Source: CAXXOK01 sp963675925
GTDB taxonomy: Bacteria > Bacillota > Clostridia > Christensenellales > Aristaeellaceae
DNA: 38,034 nt
NCBI GenBank assembly: GCA_963675925.2
Contig: CAXXIB010000001.1
Span: forward strand, 1 to 38,034
Reading direction: 5' to 3'
Shown in pieces: positions 8,341 through 15,104 of this stretch. A program made the position numbers and the translations under genes. The notes under the pieces were generated by a model. The model ran no database searches. It worked only from the letters and a program-made list of their open reading frames with translations, and was not told where the DNA came from. Positions within the stretch are counted from its first letter, which is position 1; every line of letters starts with the position of its first letter.

Positions 8341-8363
8341 ATGGTAGAAAGGGGTTGTACGCA

Positions 8364-9719
8364 GTGAGCGTAAGCATTGCCTACGATGCAAACCACCGCC
8401 TGACGATTGCCGGGCTGGACTGCGCGTGCGGGCTTTCGCACACACAGCCGACGCAGGATATCTACGTCGGCAGCGGCATTGCGAAAACCATACCCGCCTA
8501 TATTCAAAAGCGCGGGCTGGGCACGCATTGCGTGTTAGTCGCTGATCAAAACACCTGGCCGCTGGCCGGGCAAGCGCTGTACCAGCGGCTTACAGACGAA
8601 GGATTTTCGGTCATCCCCTGCATCATCACCCGCGATGGCGTGATAGACCCGGATGAACGCGCCTGCGGCGAGGTTTTACTCAGCATCCAACCGGAGACCG
8701 AGTTCCTGATCGCGGTTGGCTCCGGCAGCATTACGGACACGACGCGTGTCAACGCCACACGCTGCAAGCTCCCCTTTGTCAGCATCGGCACCGCGCCGTC
8801 AATGGACGGCTATACCTCCGTGGTCGCTCCGCTGCTCTTGCGCGGTGTGAAAATTCACCGCACGGGCTACTGCCCGGAGATCATCATCTGCGATACCAAC
8901 ATTCTGCGTACCGCGCCTATCGATATGGTCTGCTCCGGCGTGGGCGATGTGCTGGGCAAGTATATCGCCAAGGCGGACTGGATGCTCGGCAGCATCGTCA
9001 ACGGGGAAACCTACTGCGATTTATCCGGTGAGATTGTGACCGGAGCGATTGAGAAACTGCTGCGCAATATTGATGCCATCAAAAACCGAACGGAAGAGGG
9101 CATTCAAATCCTAATTGAAGCGCTGCTGCTGGCAGGCATTACGATTATGATTATCGGTAACACGCGCGCAGTGGCCTCGGTAGAGCATAACATCGCCCAC
9201 TACTGGGAAATGCAGCAACTATTACGCGGGCATCACCCGCCCGCACACGGCGCGTCCGTGGGCGTGGCAACCCTGCTGTGCTGGCCGCTGTATATGCGCT
9301 TTGCCGAAGAAGATTTGTCGGCACTCGATCTGGATGCAATTAAGGCCGGGCGAATTACGGATACCGAACGCAAACAGTGGATGCTACGCGCCTTCGGCGA
9401 GGAAGCAGCCGAGAGCATCATGAACGACAACCCGGACGATTTTCTCACCTGGGAGGAACAAAAACGCCGCATTCAGGCCGCGCAGGCACACCAGCAGGAC
9501 ATCCGGAATGCCTTTGCCCTGTTGCCGAAGTTCGAGAACATCTATTCAGCTATGAAGCAGCTCGGTGCACAGCTCACGCCTGTCGACTGCGGCATTGATA
9601 ATACGCTTCTGAACCTCTCTATGCGCTGCGCCAAGGATTACCGCTCACGCTATACCCTGTTCAAGCTCATCGCCGAGTGCGGCCTGGAAGACAAGTGTTT
9701 AAGCGAGTATCCGCTCTAA
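8364..9719 (+). CDS. egsA: sn-glycerol-1-phosphate dehydrogenase (AraM/EgsA family)
   Basis: Enzymes of this family reduce dihydroxyacetone phosphate to sn-glycerol-1-phosphate with NAD(P)H; in Bacillus the product feeds heptaprenylglyceryl phosphate. The protein (451 residues) shows the iron-containing alcohol dehydrogenase-like fold: IAVGSGSITDTTRVNA (nucleotide site), FVSIGTAPSMDGYTS, and VCSGVGDVLGKYIAKADW with metal-binding Asp. Candidate metal histidines are in VEHNIAHYWEM and HHPPAHGASVGV. I choose GTG 8364 because GAAAGGGG lies 9 bases upstream; the open frame extends to 8205 but through the terminator. It is somewhat longer than Bacillus AraM (about 394), mainly at the C-terminus. 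It converges on the RHH gene, 20 bases away, without a clear terminator. Confidence 0.9.
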   Translation: MSVSIAYDANHRLTIAGLDCACGLSHTQPTQDIYVGSGIAKTIPAYIQKRGLGTHCVLVADQNTWPLAGQALYQRLTDEGFSVIPCIITRDGVIDPDERACGEVLLSIQPETEFLIAVGSGSITDTTRVNATRCKLPFVSIGTAPSMDGYTSVVAPLLLRGVKIHRTGYCPEIIICDTNILRTAPIDMVCSGVGDVLGKYIAKADWMLGSIVNGETYCDLSGEIVTGAIEKLLRNIDAIKNRTEEGIQILIEALLLAGITIMIIGNTRAVASVEHNIAHYWEMQQLLRGHHPPAHGASVGVATLLCWPLYMRFAEEDLSALDLDAIKAGRITDTERKQWMLRAFGEEAAESIMNDNPDDFLTWEEQKRRIQAAQAHQQDIRNAFALLPKFENIYSAMKQLGAQLTPVDCGIDNTLLNLSMRCAKDYRSRYTLFKLIAECGLEDKCLSEYPL

Positions 9720-9739
9720 AAACATTAAGGATTCCGCCC

Positions 9740-10189
9740 CTAAGCATCATACTTCGTTCGTTTTTGCGATAATAACTCCTGAAGGTGTTTGGGGGCCTGA
9801 AGCTTGCCATAGATTTTAATGGACGCGATTTGTGCGCTGAACAGTTCAGCGTCGATGGAACGGTCAATAATCAGGACGCCGACGACGATTACGCTCGCCT
9901 TCTTAGCCTGGGCTTTCAGCCTGTGCAGGTCTGCAGCCGACAGGCGGAATACGCCGATGCCGCCGATGGTTGCGATCATCGCCTTTTCATTCTGCTCCGT
10001 ACCCTGTGAAAGCGTTTTTTCAATATACTCCTGATGATATTCCAGTTGTTTGCGAATTGCTGTGCGGATGAAGTCGCTGCGGTTGGTATACAGCAGATTT
10101 TCTACTAGTACGTCGATCTGCGCGAGCTCCACCACGCCGATATTCACGGCGGCTTTCTCGGTTTTTTGAATTTTCAGGTTGCCTTCCAT
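9740..10189 (-). CDS. CopG-like ribbon-helix-helix regulator with an uncharacterised C-terminal half
   Basis: A 149-residue protein in two parts. Residues 1-50 (KIQKTEKAAVNIGVVELAQ, then DVLVENLLY and NRSDFIRTAIRKQLEYH) match the ribbon-helix-helix DNA-binding fold: a beta strand, a helix, the NRSDFIR turn and a second helix. The C-terminal half (about 70-140) is rich in alternating hydrophobics (VIVVGVLIIDRSI, IASIKIYGKLQAP) and looks like a beta-rich, possibly beta-helical, domain I cannot assign. It may bind a ligand or mediate assembly. The start ATG follows GGAGGA. Its promoter contains a palindrome overlapping the -10 box, suggesting self-repression. No toxin gene is adjacent, so an antitoxin role is not supported. 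Confidence 0.75.
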   Translation of the reverse strand: MEGNLKIQKTEKAAVNIGVVELAQIDVLVENLLYTNRSDFIRTAIRKQLEYHQEYIEKTLSQGTEQNEKAMIATIGGIGVFRLSAADLHRLKAQAKKASVIVVGVLIIDRSIDAELFSAQIASIKIYGKLQAPKHLQELLSQKRTKYDA

Positions 10190-10251
10190 GGTTTTATCCT
10201 CCGTTTTGATTCAATCGAGTCTGTATATGGCGTTTAGTATCTATTTATGCT

Positions 10252-10270
10252 CTATTTAGTATCTAAATAG
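10252..10270. promoter_or_regulatory. 19-bp palindromic operator in the RHH gene promoter
   Basis: CTATTTAG-TAT-CTAAATAG is a perfect 8-3-8 inverted repeat overlapping the -10 box of the RHH gene. A second partial copy shares TTTAGTATCTA (10233-10243 and 10255-10265, 22 bases or two helical turns apart). This is a plausible self-binding site for the dimeric RHH protein. Confidence 0.6.
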
Positions 10271-10295
10271 TATATCTATTCTTCTAGTTTGTCAA
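10267..10295 (-). promoter_or_regulatory. promoter of the RHH regulator gene
   Basis: TTGACA (10295-10290) and TACTAT (10272-10267) on the minus strand are 17 bases apart, reading toward the RHH gene. The -10 box overlaps the palindrome. Confidence 0.65.
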
Positions 10296-10320
10296 ATGAT
10301 ACGGATTCTATACAACAGAT

Positions 10321-10350
10321 CAGGCCGTAATCATGATCGATTACGGCCTG
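10321..10350. terminator. perfect 12-bp inverted repeat downstream of uxaA
   Basis: CAGGCCGTAATC and GATTACGGCCTG enclose a 6-base loop, between the uxaA stop and the RHH promoter. A second small repeat, TTAACCC/GGGTTAA (10362-10383), lies beside it. Neither has a good U-tract, so this may be a terminator of uxaA or an RNA-stabilising hairpin. Confidence 0.5.
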
Positions 10351-10412
10351 TGATTGGTTGTTTAACCCAAAATTAAGGGTTAAGGGATAAGGATCGGGCA
10401 TACGTCAGATAA

Positions 10413-11888
10413 TTATAATGTAACCCCCGTCTTGAAAATCGCGATGCCACGGTAGTCATTTAGTTCATTATGCGTTGGCTTTCCGCTTGCCACGGTGAGT
10501 AGAAAATCCATTAGCTCATCGGTGAGCTGATCCATGGCATGGGTGGTCAGCAGCCGTCCGGCATCAAAGTCAATCCAGCTCTTCTTTTTCGTAGCAAGCT
10601 GTGAATTGCTGGCGATTTTCACCGTAGGCACCGGCCCGCCAAACGGTGTGCCGCGTCCCGTGGAAAACAGTATAATCTGCGCACCCGCCGCTGCCAGTGC
10701 GGTGGTGGACACCATATCATTGCCCGGAGCGCTTAACAGGGTCAGCCCGGCTTTTTGCACGCGCCCGCCATAGGGTTGTACATCGCGCACCACGGCCGAG
10801 CCGCTTTTTTGCGTGCAGCCGAGGGCCTTGTCCTCCAGGGTCGAAATGCCGCCCTGCTTGTTGCCGGGTGAAGGATTATCATAAATCGGTTGGTTGTGTT
10901 CTTCATAGTAGCGCTTAAAGCTGTTAATCATCCCCACCGTATCGCGGAAAACGGCTTCGGTTTCGCAGCGCTCCATCAATAAGGTTTCCGCGCCGAACAT
11001 CTCCGGCACTTCGGTCAGGATGGTGGAACCGCCCATGGCGATTAGCCTGTCCGAGAAACCCCCGATCAACGGGTTGGATGTAATGCCCGACAGCCCGTCC
11101 GAACCGCCGCATTTCAGGCCGACGATCAGTTCCTCTGCGGATATTTCTTCCCGTTTATCGTTTTGCATCGTCTCGGCCAGCTCTTGTAAAAGCTGCATGC
11201 CGGTTTCCAGCTCATCTTCCACGTCCTGCAATACCATAAAGCGCACACGGCTTTCGTCAAACGGCGGCATGGCACTGCGGATCACATCAACCGGGCTGTT
11301 TTCACAGCCAAGCCCGACCACCAGCACACCGCCCGCATTGGGGTGCACGGCAAGGTCGGCCAGTATGGTTCTGGTATCCTCCTGATCGTCCCCCATCTGC
11401 GAGCAACCAAAGGGATGCTCAAACACATTGACGGACTCCACTGCGCCGCCAACCAGCTCCTGGGCACGCTGCCGCAGGCTGCGGGTCACGTCGTTGATGC
11501 AACCAACCGTCGGGATAATCCATAATTCATTGCGTACACCGGCGCGGCCGAACTTGCGCCTATACCCCATAAAGGTTCGCGCAGGCATGTTTGCCAGCAC
11601 AGGGTTTTTCGGCGCGTACCGATACGTAAGCTCACCCGATAGCATGGTTTGCAGGTTGTGCGTATGCACATGCCCGCCCTGGGCAACGGCCCGCGTCGTT
11701 GTACCAATGGGTAAGCCGTACTTGATGACCGGCGTACCCTCCGGCAGCGTACGCAGCGCTATTTTGTGCCCGGCGGGGATTGCTTCCTGCACCGTCAGGC
11801 CGATATCTTGCAAAAGTGTTCCCGGCTGCAGCGGCTGTAGGGCAACCACAACATTATCATCGGGGTGAATCAGTATCGCTTGTTTCAT
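10413..11888 (-). CDS. uxaA: altronate dehydratase
   Basis: UxaA removes water from D-altronate to form 2-keto-3-deoxygluconate in galacturonate catabolism. The protein (491 residues) has an N-terminal SAF domain (about 1-90, KQAILIHPDDNVVVAL...) joined to the large dehydratase domain. Recognisable blocks are GYRRKFGRAGVRNELWIIPTVGC, HPFGCSQMGDD, GLGCENS, GLKCGGSDGLSGI(T)SNPLIG and GCTQKSGSAVVRDV. The start is ATG 11888 (MKQAILIH) behind GGAGG; the open frame extends 28 codons further upstream through the promoter. It is divergent from uxaC. The uxaB reductase that links the two enzymes is not in the window. Confidence 0.94.
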   Translation of the reverse strand: MKQAILIHPDDNVVVALQPLQPGTLLQDIGLTVQEAIPAGHKIALRTLPEGTPVIKYGLPIGTTTRAVAQGGHVHTHNLQTMLSGELTYRYAPKNPVLANMPARTFMGYRRKFGRAGVRNELWIIPTVGCINDVTRSLRQRAQELVGGAVESVNVFEHPFGCSQMGDDQEDTRTILADLAVHPNAGGVLVVGLGCENSPVDVIRSAMPPFDESRVRFMVLQDVEDELETGMQLLQELAETMQNDKREEISAEELIVGLKCGGSDGLSGITSNPLIGGFSDRLIAMGGSTILTEVPEMFGAETLLMERCETEAVFRDTVGMINSFKRYYEEHNQPIYDNPSPGNKQGGISTLEDKALGCTQKSGSAVVRDVQPYGGRVQKAGLTLLSAPGNDMVSTTALAAAGAQIILFSTGRGTPFGGPVPTVKIASNSQLATKKKSWIDFDAGRLLTTHAMDQLTDELMDFLLTVASGKPTHNELNDYRGIAIFKTGVTL

Positions 11889-11917
11889 TTTATATCCTCC
11901 AGGCTTTGCGCCGCTGT

Positions 11918-11933
11918 ATGTAAATGGTTTCAT
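11918..11933. promoter_or_regulatory. cre-like operator in the uxaA leader
   Basis: ATGTAAATGGTTTCAT fits the CcpA cre consensus (WTGNAARCGNWWWCAW) with one mismatch. It begins a few bases downstream of the expected uxaA transcription start, a position suited to a roadblock or repressor. A LacI-family uronate repressor could also recognise it. Confidence 0.55.
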
Positions 11934-11943
11934 ATCTCCGCCT

Positions 11944-11972
11944 ATTCTACTCCGCTTGGCAAAAATCGTCAA
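11944..11972 (-). promoter_or_regulatory. promoter of uxaA
   Basis: TTGACG (11972-11967) and TAGAAT (11949-11944) on the minus strand are 17 bases apart, about 56 bases upstream of the uxaA start. Confidence 0.65.
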
Positions 11973-12018
11973 ACGCTATCCTGTCCACTTATCTTGCTTA
12001 CAGTATCCGGGGTACAGC

Positions 12019-12046
12019 TTGCAATTTTCTCGAATTATTCTATAAT
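12019..12046 (+). promoter_or_regulatory. promoter of uxaC
   Basis: TTGCAA (12019-12024), a 16-base spacer and TATAAT (12041-12046) read toward uxaC, 66 bases before its start codon. Confidence 0.7.
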
Positions 12047-12059
12047 AGATGCAGTATCT

Positions 12060-12075
12060 TGGTAAGCGTTTACAT
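12060..12075. promoter_or_regulatory. cre/LacI-type operator in the uxaC leader
   Basis: TGGTAAGCGTTTACAT contains the near-palindrome GTAAGC/GTTTAC and, read on the minus strand, fits the cre consensus with one mismatch. It sits about 7-22 bases past the expected uxaC transcription start, mirroring the site in the uxaA leader. Confidence 0.6.
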
Positions 12076-12111
12076 TTCCAACTTATCAACATTGCTGTGA
12101 GGAGTATGCCG

Positions 12112-13512
12112 ATGAAAGCATTCATGGATAAGGATTTCCTGCTGACAACCAAAACGGCAAAACGGCTGTTTCATGATGTTGCAGCGCTTTGCCCGATCAT
12201 TGATTATCACTGCCATATTAACCCGCAAGAGATTTTTGAAGACCGGCGATATGACAACATTACGCAGGTTTGGCTGGGCGGCGATCACTATAAGTGGCGG
12301 TTGATGCGCTGTGCCGGTGTGCCGGAAGCATACATCACGGGCGATGCCAGCGACTATGATAAATTTCTGACCTTCGCCAGGGTCTTGTCCAAGTCCATCG
12401 GCAACCCGATTTACCACTGGAGCCATCTGGAGTTGCAGCGCTATTTTGATTACCACGGCACGCTGAACGAGGATACCGCCCCCGCCGTTTGGAAGCTGGC
12501 CAATGAGAAGCTGCAAAGCGACGGTTATTCCGTACGCGGGCTGATTGATAAAAGCAACGTGGAACTGATCTGCACCACCGACGACCCGGTCGATAGCCTG
12601 GAATGGCATACCAAGCTGGAAAACGACTTCAGCTTTGCCACAAAGGTGCTGCCCGCCTGGCGGCCGGACAAGGCCATGAACATTGAAAAGCCGGAGTTTG
12701 CCGACTACTTACATGCGCTTGGGGCACTGTCCGGCGTTGCTATCACATCGTTTGAAACCCTGAAGGAAGCGCTGTGCGTGCGCCTACAGTACTTTGACGA
12801 TCACCACTGCTCGCTCAGCGATCACGCGCTGGACTATGCCATGTGTGTTCCCACCGATGCCAGCGAAATAGAATGCATCTTTGCCGCCGCGATAGCAGGC
12901 AAGCCCCTGACCGAGCAGGATGTACTGAAGTATAAGACCGCCTTTATGCTGTTTGCCGCCGCGGAGTACCGCCGCATGGGCTGGGTGATGCAGCTGCACT
13001 ACGGCTGCCGCCGCAACAACAACCCCAAGGCCTTTGCCGCCCTTGGGCCCGATACGGGATTTGATGCCATTGACACCTATACCCCCTCGGCACAGCTTGC
13101 TGCGCTGCTGGGTGCAATGGAGGACAGCAGCGGCCTGCCCAAAACTATTTTATATAGCTTGAATCCTTCCGATAATGCCGCGATTGATACCATCTGCGGC
13201 TGTTTTCAGACCGACGAGGCCGTAGGCAAACTGCAGCACGGCTCCGCCTGGTGGTTTAATGACCATTTTCAGGGCATGACCGATCACCTGGTTTCGCTGG
13301 CCAACCTGGGCTTTCTGGCGGGTTTCATCGGTATGCTGACTGACAGCCGCAGCTTTTTAAGCTACCCGCGCCACGAATATTTCCGCCGCATCCTATGCCG
13401 CCTGCTGGGCGAGTGGGTGGAGGACGGCCTGTATCCCGATGATTTTGATACCCTCTCGTCCATCGTTCGCGGCATATGCTGCGATAACGCCCGGGAATAC
13501 TTCAGCTTTTAG
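12112..13512 (+). CDS. uxaC: glucuronate (uronate) isomerase
   Basis: UxaC converts D-glucuronate to fructuronate and D-galacturonate to tagaturonate, the first step of uronate breakdown. The 466-residue protein matches the amidohydrolase-like UxaC family: N-terminal FMDKDFLLTTKTAKRLFHD, then PIIDYHCHINPQEI with the metal-binding HxH, QVWLGGDHYKWRLMR, ICTTDDPVDSLEWH, MQLHYGCRRNNN and MLTDSRSFLSYPRHEYFRRILC. I start at ATG 12112 because TGAGGAG lies 7 bases upstream; the in-frame ATGs at 12106 and 12049 are too close to the site or lie next to the promoter. It is controlled by the divergent uxa regulatory region. Confidence 0.95.
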   Translation: MKAFMDKDFLLTTKTAKRLFHDVAALCPIIDYHCHINPQEIFEDRRYDNITQVWLGGDHYKWRLMRCAGVPEAYITGDASDYDKFLTFARVLSKSIGNPIYHWSHLELQRYFDYHGTLNEDTAPAVWKLANEKLQSDGYSVRGLIDKSNVELICTTDDPVDSLEWHTKLENDFSFATKVLPAWRPDKAMNIEKPEFADYLHALGALSGVAITSFETLKEALCVRLQYFDDHHCSLSDHALDYAMCVPTDASEIECIFAAAIAGKPLTEQDVLKYKTAFMLFAAAEYRRMGWVMQLHYGCRRNNNPKAFAALGPDTGFDAIDTYTPSAQLAALLGAMEDSSGLPKTILYSLNPSDNAAIDTICGCFQTDEAVGKLQHGSAWWFNDHFQGMTDHLVSLANLGFLAGFIGMLTDSRSFLSYPRHEYFRRILCRLLGEWVEDGLYPDDFDTLSSIVRGICCDNAREYFSF

Positions 13513-13545
13513 CAACGTGCCAACGCGCACAAATCCATATCCGGC

Positions 13546-13574
13546 TTGACAAAGCGTGCCGTCAAAGCTATCAT
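13546..13574 (+). promoter_or_regulatory. promoter of the glycyl-tRNA synthetase gene
   Basis: A consensus TTGACA (13546-13551), 17-base spacer and TATCAT (13569-13574) precede the gene, with TGGAGG at 13599-13604. There is no room for a T-box leader. Confidence 0.75.
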
Positions 13575-13610
13575 GATACTACTTTTAGCGAGCAGTAATG
13601 GAGGCAAAAC

Positions 13611-14996
13611 ATGGCGGACGTAACAATGGATAAACTGGTAGCCCTGTGTAAAAGCCGCGGCTTTATTTTCGCAGGCAGCGAAATCTACGGCGGTTTGGCC
13701 AACGCGTGGGATTACGGCCCGCTGGGCGTGGAACTGAAAAACAATATAAAACGCGCCTGGTGGCAGAAGTTTGTGCAGGAAAACAAGTACAACGTCGGCC
13801 TGGACAGCGCCATTCTAATGAACCGCAACGTATGGGTCGCCAGCGGCCATGTCGGCACGTTTAACGACCCGCTGATGGACTGCAAAGCCTGCAAAGCGCG
13901 GTTCCGCGCCGACAAGCTGATTGAGGACTGGAGCCACGAGCGCGACGAGGAAATCATCGCCGACGGCTGGAGCAACGAGCAGTACGAATCGTTCATTGAA
14001 GAGCATCAAATTGCCTGCCCCACCTGCGGCAAGCACGATTTCACCGGCATCCGCAAGTTTAACCTGATGTTCAAAACCCATCAGGGCGTAAACGAGGATA
14101 CCGCCGCCGAGCTCTACCTGCGGCCGGAGACCGCGCAGGGTATTTTTGTTAACTTTAAAAGCATTGTGCGCTCTACGCGCCGCAAGCTTCCCATGGGTGT
14201 GTGCCAAATCGGGAAATCGTTCCGCAATGAAATCACACCCGGCAACTTCATCTTCCGCATCCGCGAGTTTGAGCAGATGGAGCTGGAATTCTTCTGCAAG
14301 CCCGGCGAGGATATGGAGTGGTTCTCCTACTGGCGCGCATTCTGCCGCGACTGGCTGCTAAGCCTGAATATGCGAGAGGAAAGCCTGCGCCTGCGCGACC
14401 ACAGTCAGGATGAGCTTTCCCATTATTCCAACGCCACCACGGACTTTGAGTTCAAGTTCCCCTTTGGCTGGGGCGAGCTTTGGGGCGTGGCCGACCGTAC
14501 GGACTTTGACCTGAAAGCCCACCAGCGCGTCAGCGGCGAGAACATGGAATACATCGATCCGGTCACCAATGAACGCTTTATCCCCTATGTGATTGAGCCA
14601 TCCCTGGGCGCTGATCGTGTGCTGCTGGCCTTCCTGTGTGATGCGTATGAGGAACAGGAACTGGAAAACGACAGCCGCGTGGTGCTGCACCTGCACCCCG
14701 CCCTGGCACCGTACAAAGCCGCCATACTGCCCTTGCAGAAAAACAAGCTTGGCGCATTGGCAAACGAAGTGTACGAAAAGCTCTCCAAGAAATTCAATGT
14801 CAATTACGACGAGACCGGCTCCATCGGCAAGCGCTATCGCCGGCAGGATGAAATCGGCACGCCGTTCTGCATCACGGTGGATTTCGATACCCAGGAAGAT
14901 CAAACCGTGACCGTACGCGACCGTGACAGTATGGAACAAATCCGCATGCCCATTGACGAGTTAATCCCGTACCTAGAAAGCAAAGTCACGTTCTAA
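13611..14996 (+). CDS. glyQS: glycine--tRNA ligase, single-chain dimeric type
   Basis: Class II synthetase charging tRNA-Gly. The 461-residue protein is the alpha2 type, not the GlyQ/GlyS tetramer. Motif 1 is in DYGPLGVELKNNIKRAWW; motif 2 surrounds FRNEITPGNFIFRIREFEQMELEFFC; motif 3 includes EPSLGADRVLLAFL. Two CxxC pairs, CKAC (about 86-89) and CPTC (about 130-133), form the zinc-ribbon-like insertion of this group. The anticodon-binding domain is at the C-terminus (LAPYKAAILPLQKNKLG... and GSIGKRYRRQDEIGTPFCITVDF). The start is supported by TGGAGG and a good promoter. No T-box precedes it, so it is probably constitutive. Confidence 0.96.
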   Translation: MADVTMDKLVALCKSRGFIFAGSEIYGGLANAWDYGPLGVELKNNIKRAWWQKFVQENKYNVGLDSAILMNRNVWVASGHVGTFNDPLMDCKACKARFRADKLIEDWSHERDEEIIADGWSNEQYESFIEEHQIACPTCGKHDFTGIRKFNLMFKTHQGVNEDTAAELYLRPETAQGIFVNFKSIVRSTRRKLPMGVCQIGKSFRNEITPGNFIFRIREFEQMELEFFCKPGEDMEWFSYWRAFCRDWLLSLNMREESLRLRDHSQDELSHYSNATTDFEFKFPFGWGELWGVADRTDFDLKAHQRVSGENMEYIDPVTNERFIPYVIEPSLGADRVLLAFLCDAYEEQELENDSRVVLHLHPALAPYKAAILPLQKNKLGALANEVYEKLSKKFNVNYDETGSIGKRYRRQDEIGTPFCITVDFDTQEDQTVTVRDRDSMEQIRMPIDELIPYLESKVTF

Positions 14997-15036
14997 ACAA
15001 ACTACAGTCGGCTGAGCATAAACACCCACCATTATA

Positions 15037-15071
15037 CAAAGGGGCTGCGATCATCATCGCCGCCCCTTTGG
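15037..15071. terminator. hairpin between convergent glyQS and GerMN genes
   Basis: AAAGGGGC and GCCCCTTT enclose a second pairing GCGAT/ATCGC. It is well placed to end both converging transcripts, although neither side has a long T-run. Confidence 0.65.
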
Positions 15072-15104
15072 TATTTGCGTTTCTACCGTAATCAGGCCAT
15101 GGTA

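Noticed and set aside
9740..10189. RHH gene as the antitoxin of a toxin-antitoxin pair
   Set aside because: No small toxin gene lies on either side; the neighbours are egsA and uxaA.
10321..10383. Inverted repeats as transposon ends or attachment site
   Set aside because: There is no transposase or integrase and no flanking duplication; they look like RNA hairpins after uxaA.
13513..13610. T-box leader for glycyl-tRNA synthetase
   Set aside because: A consensus promoter lies only 37 bases before the start codon, so no T-box can fit.
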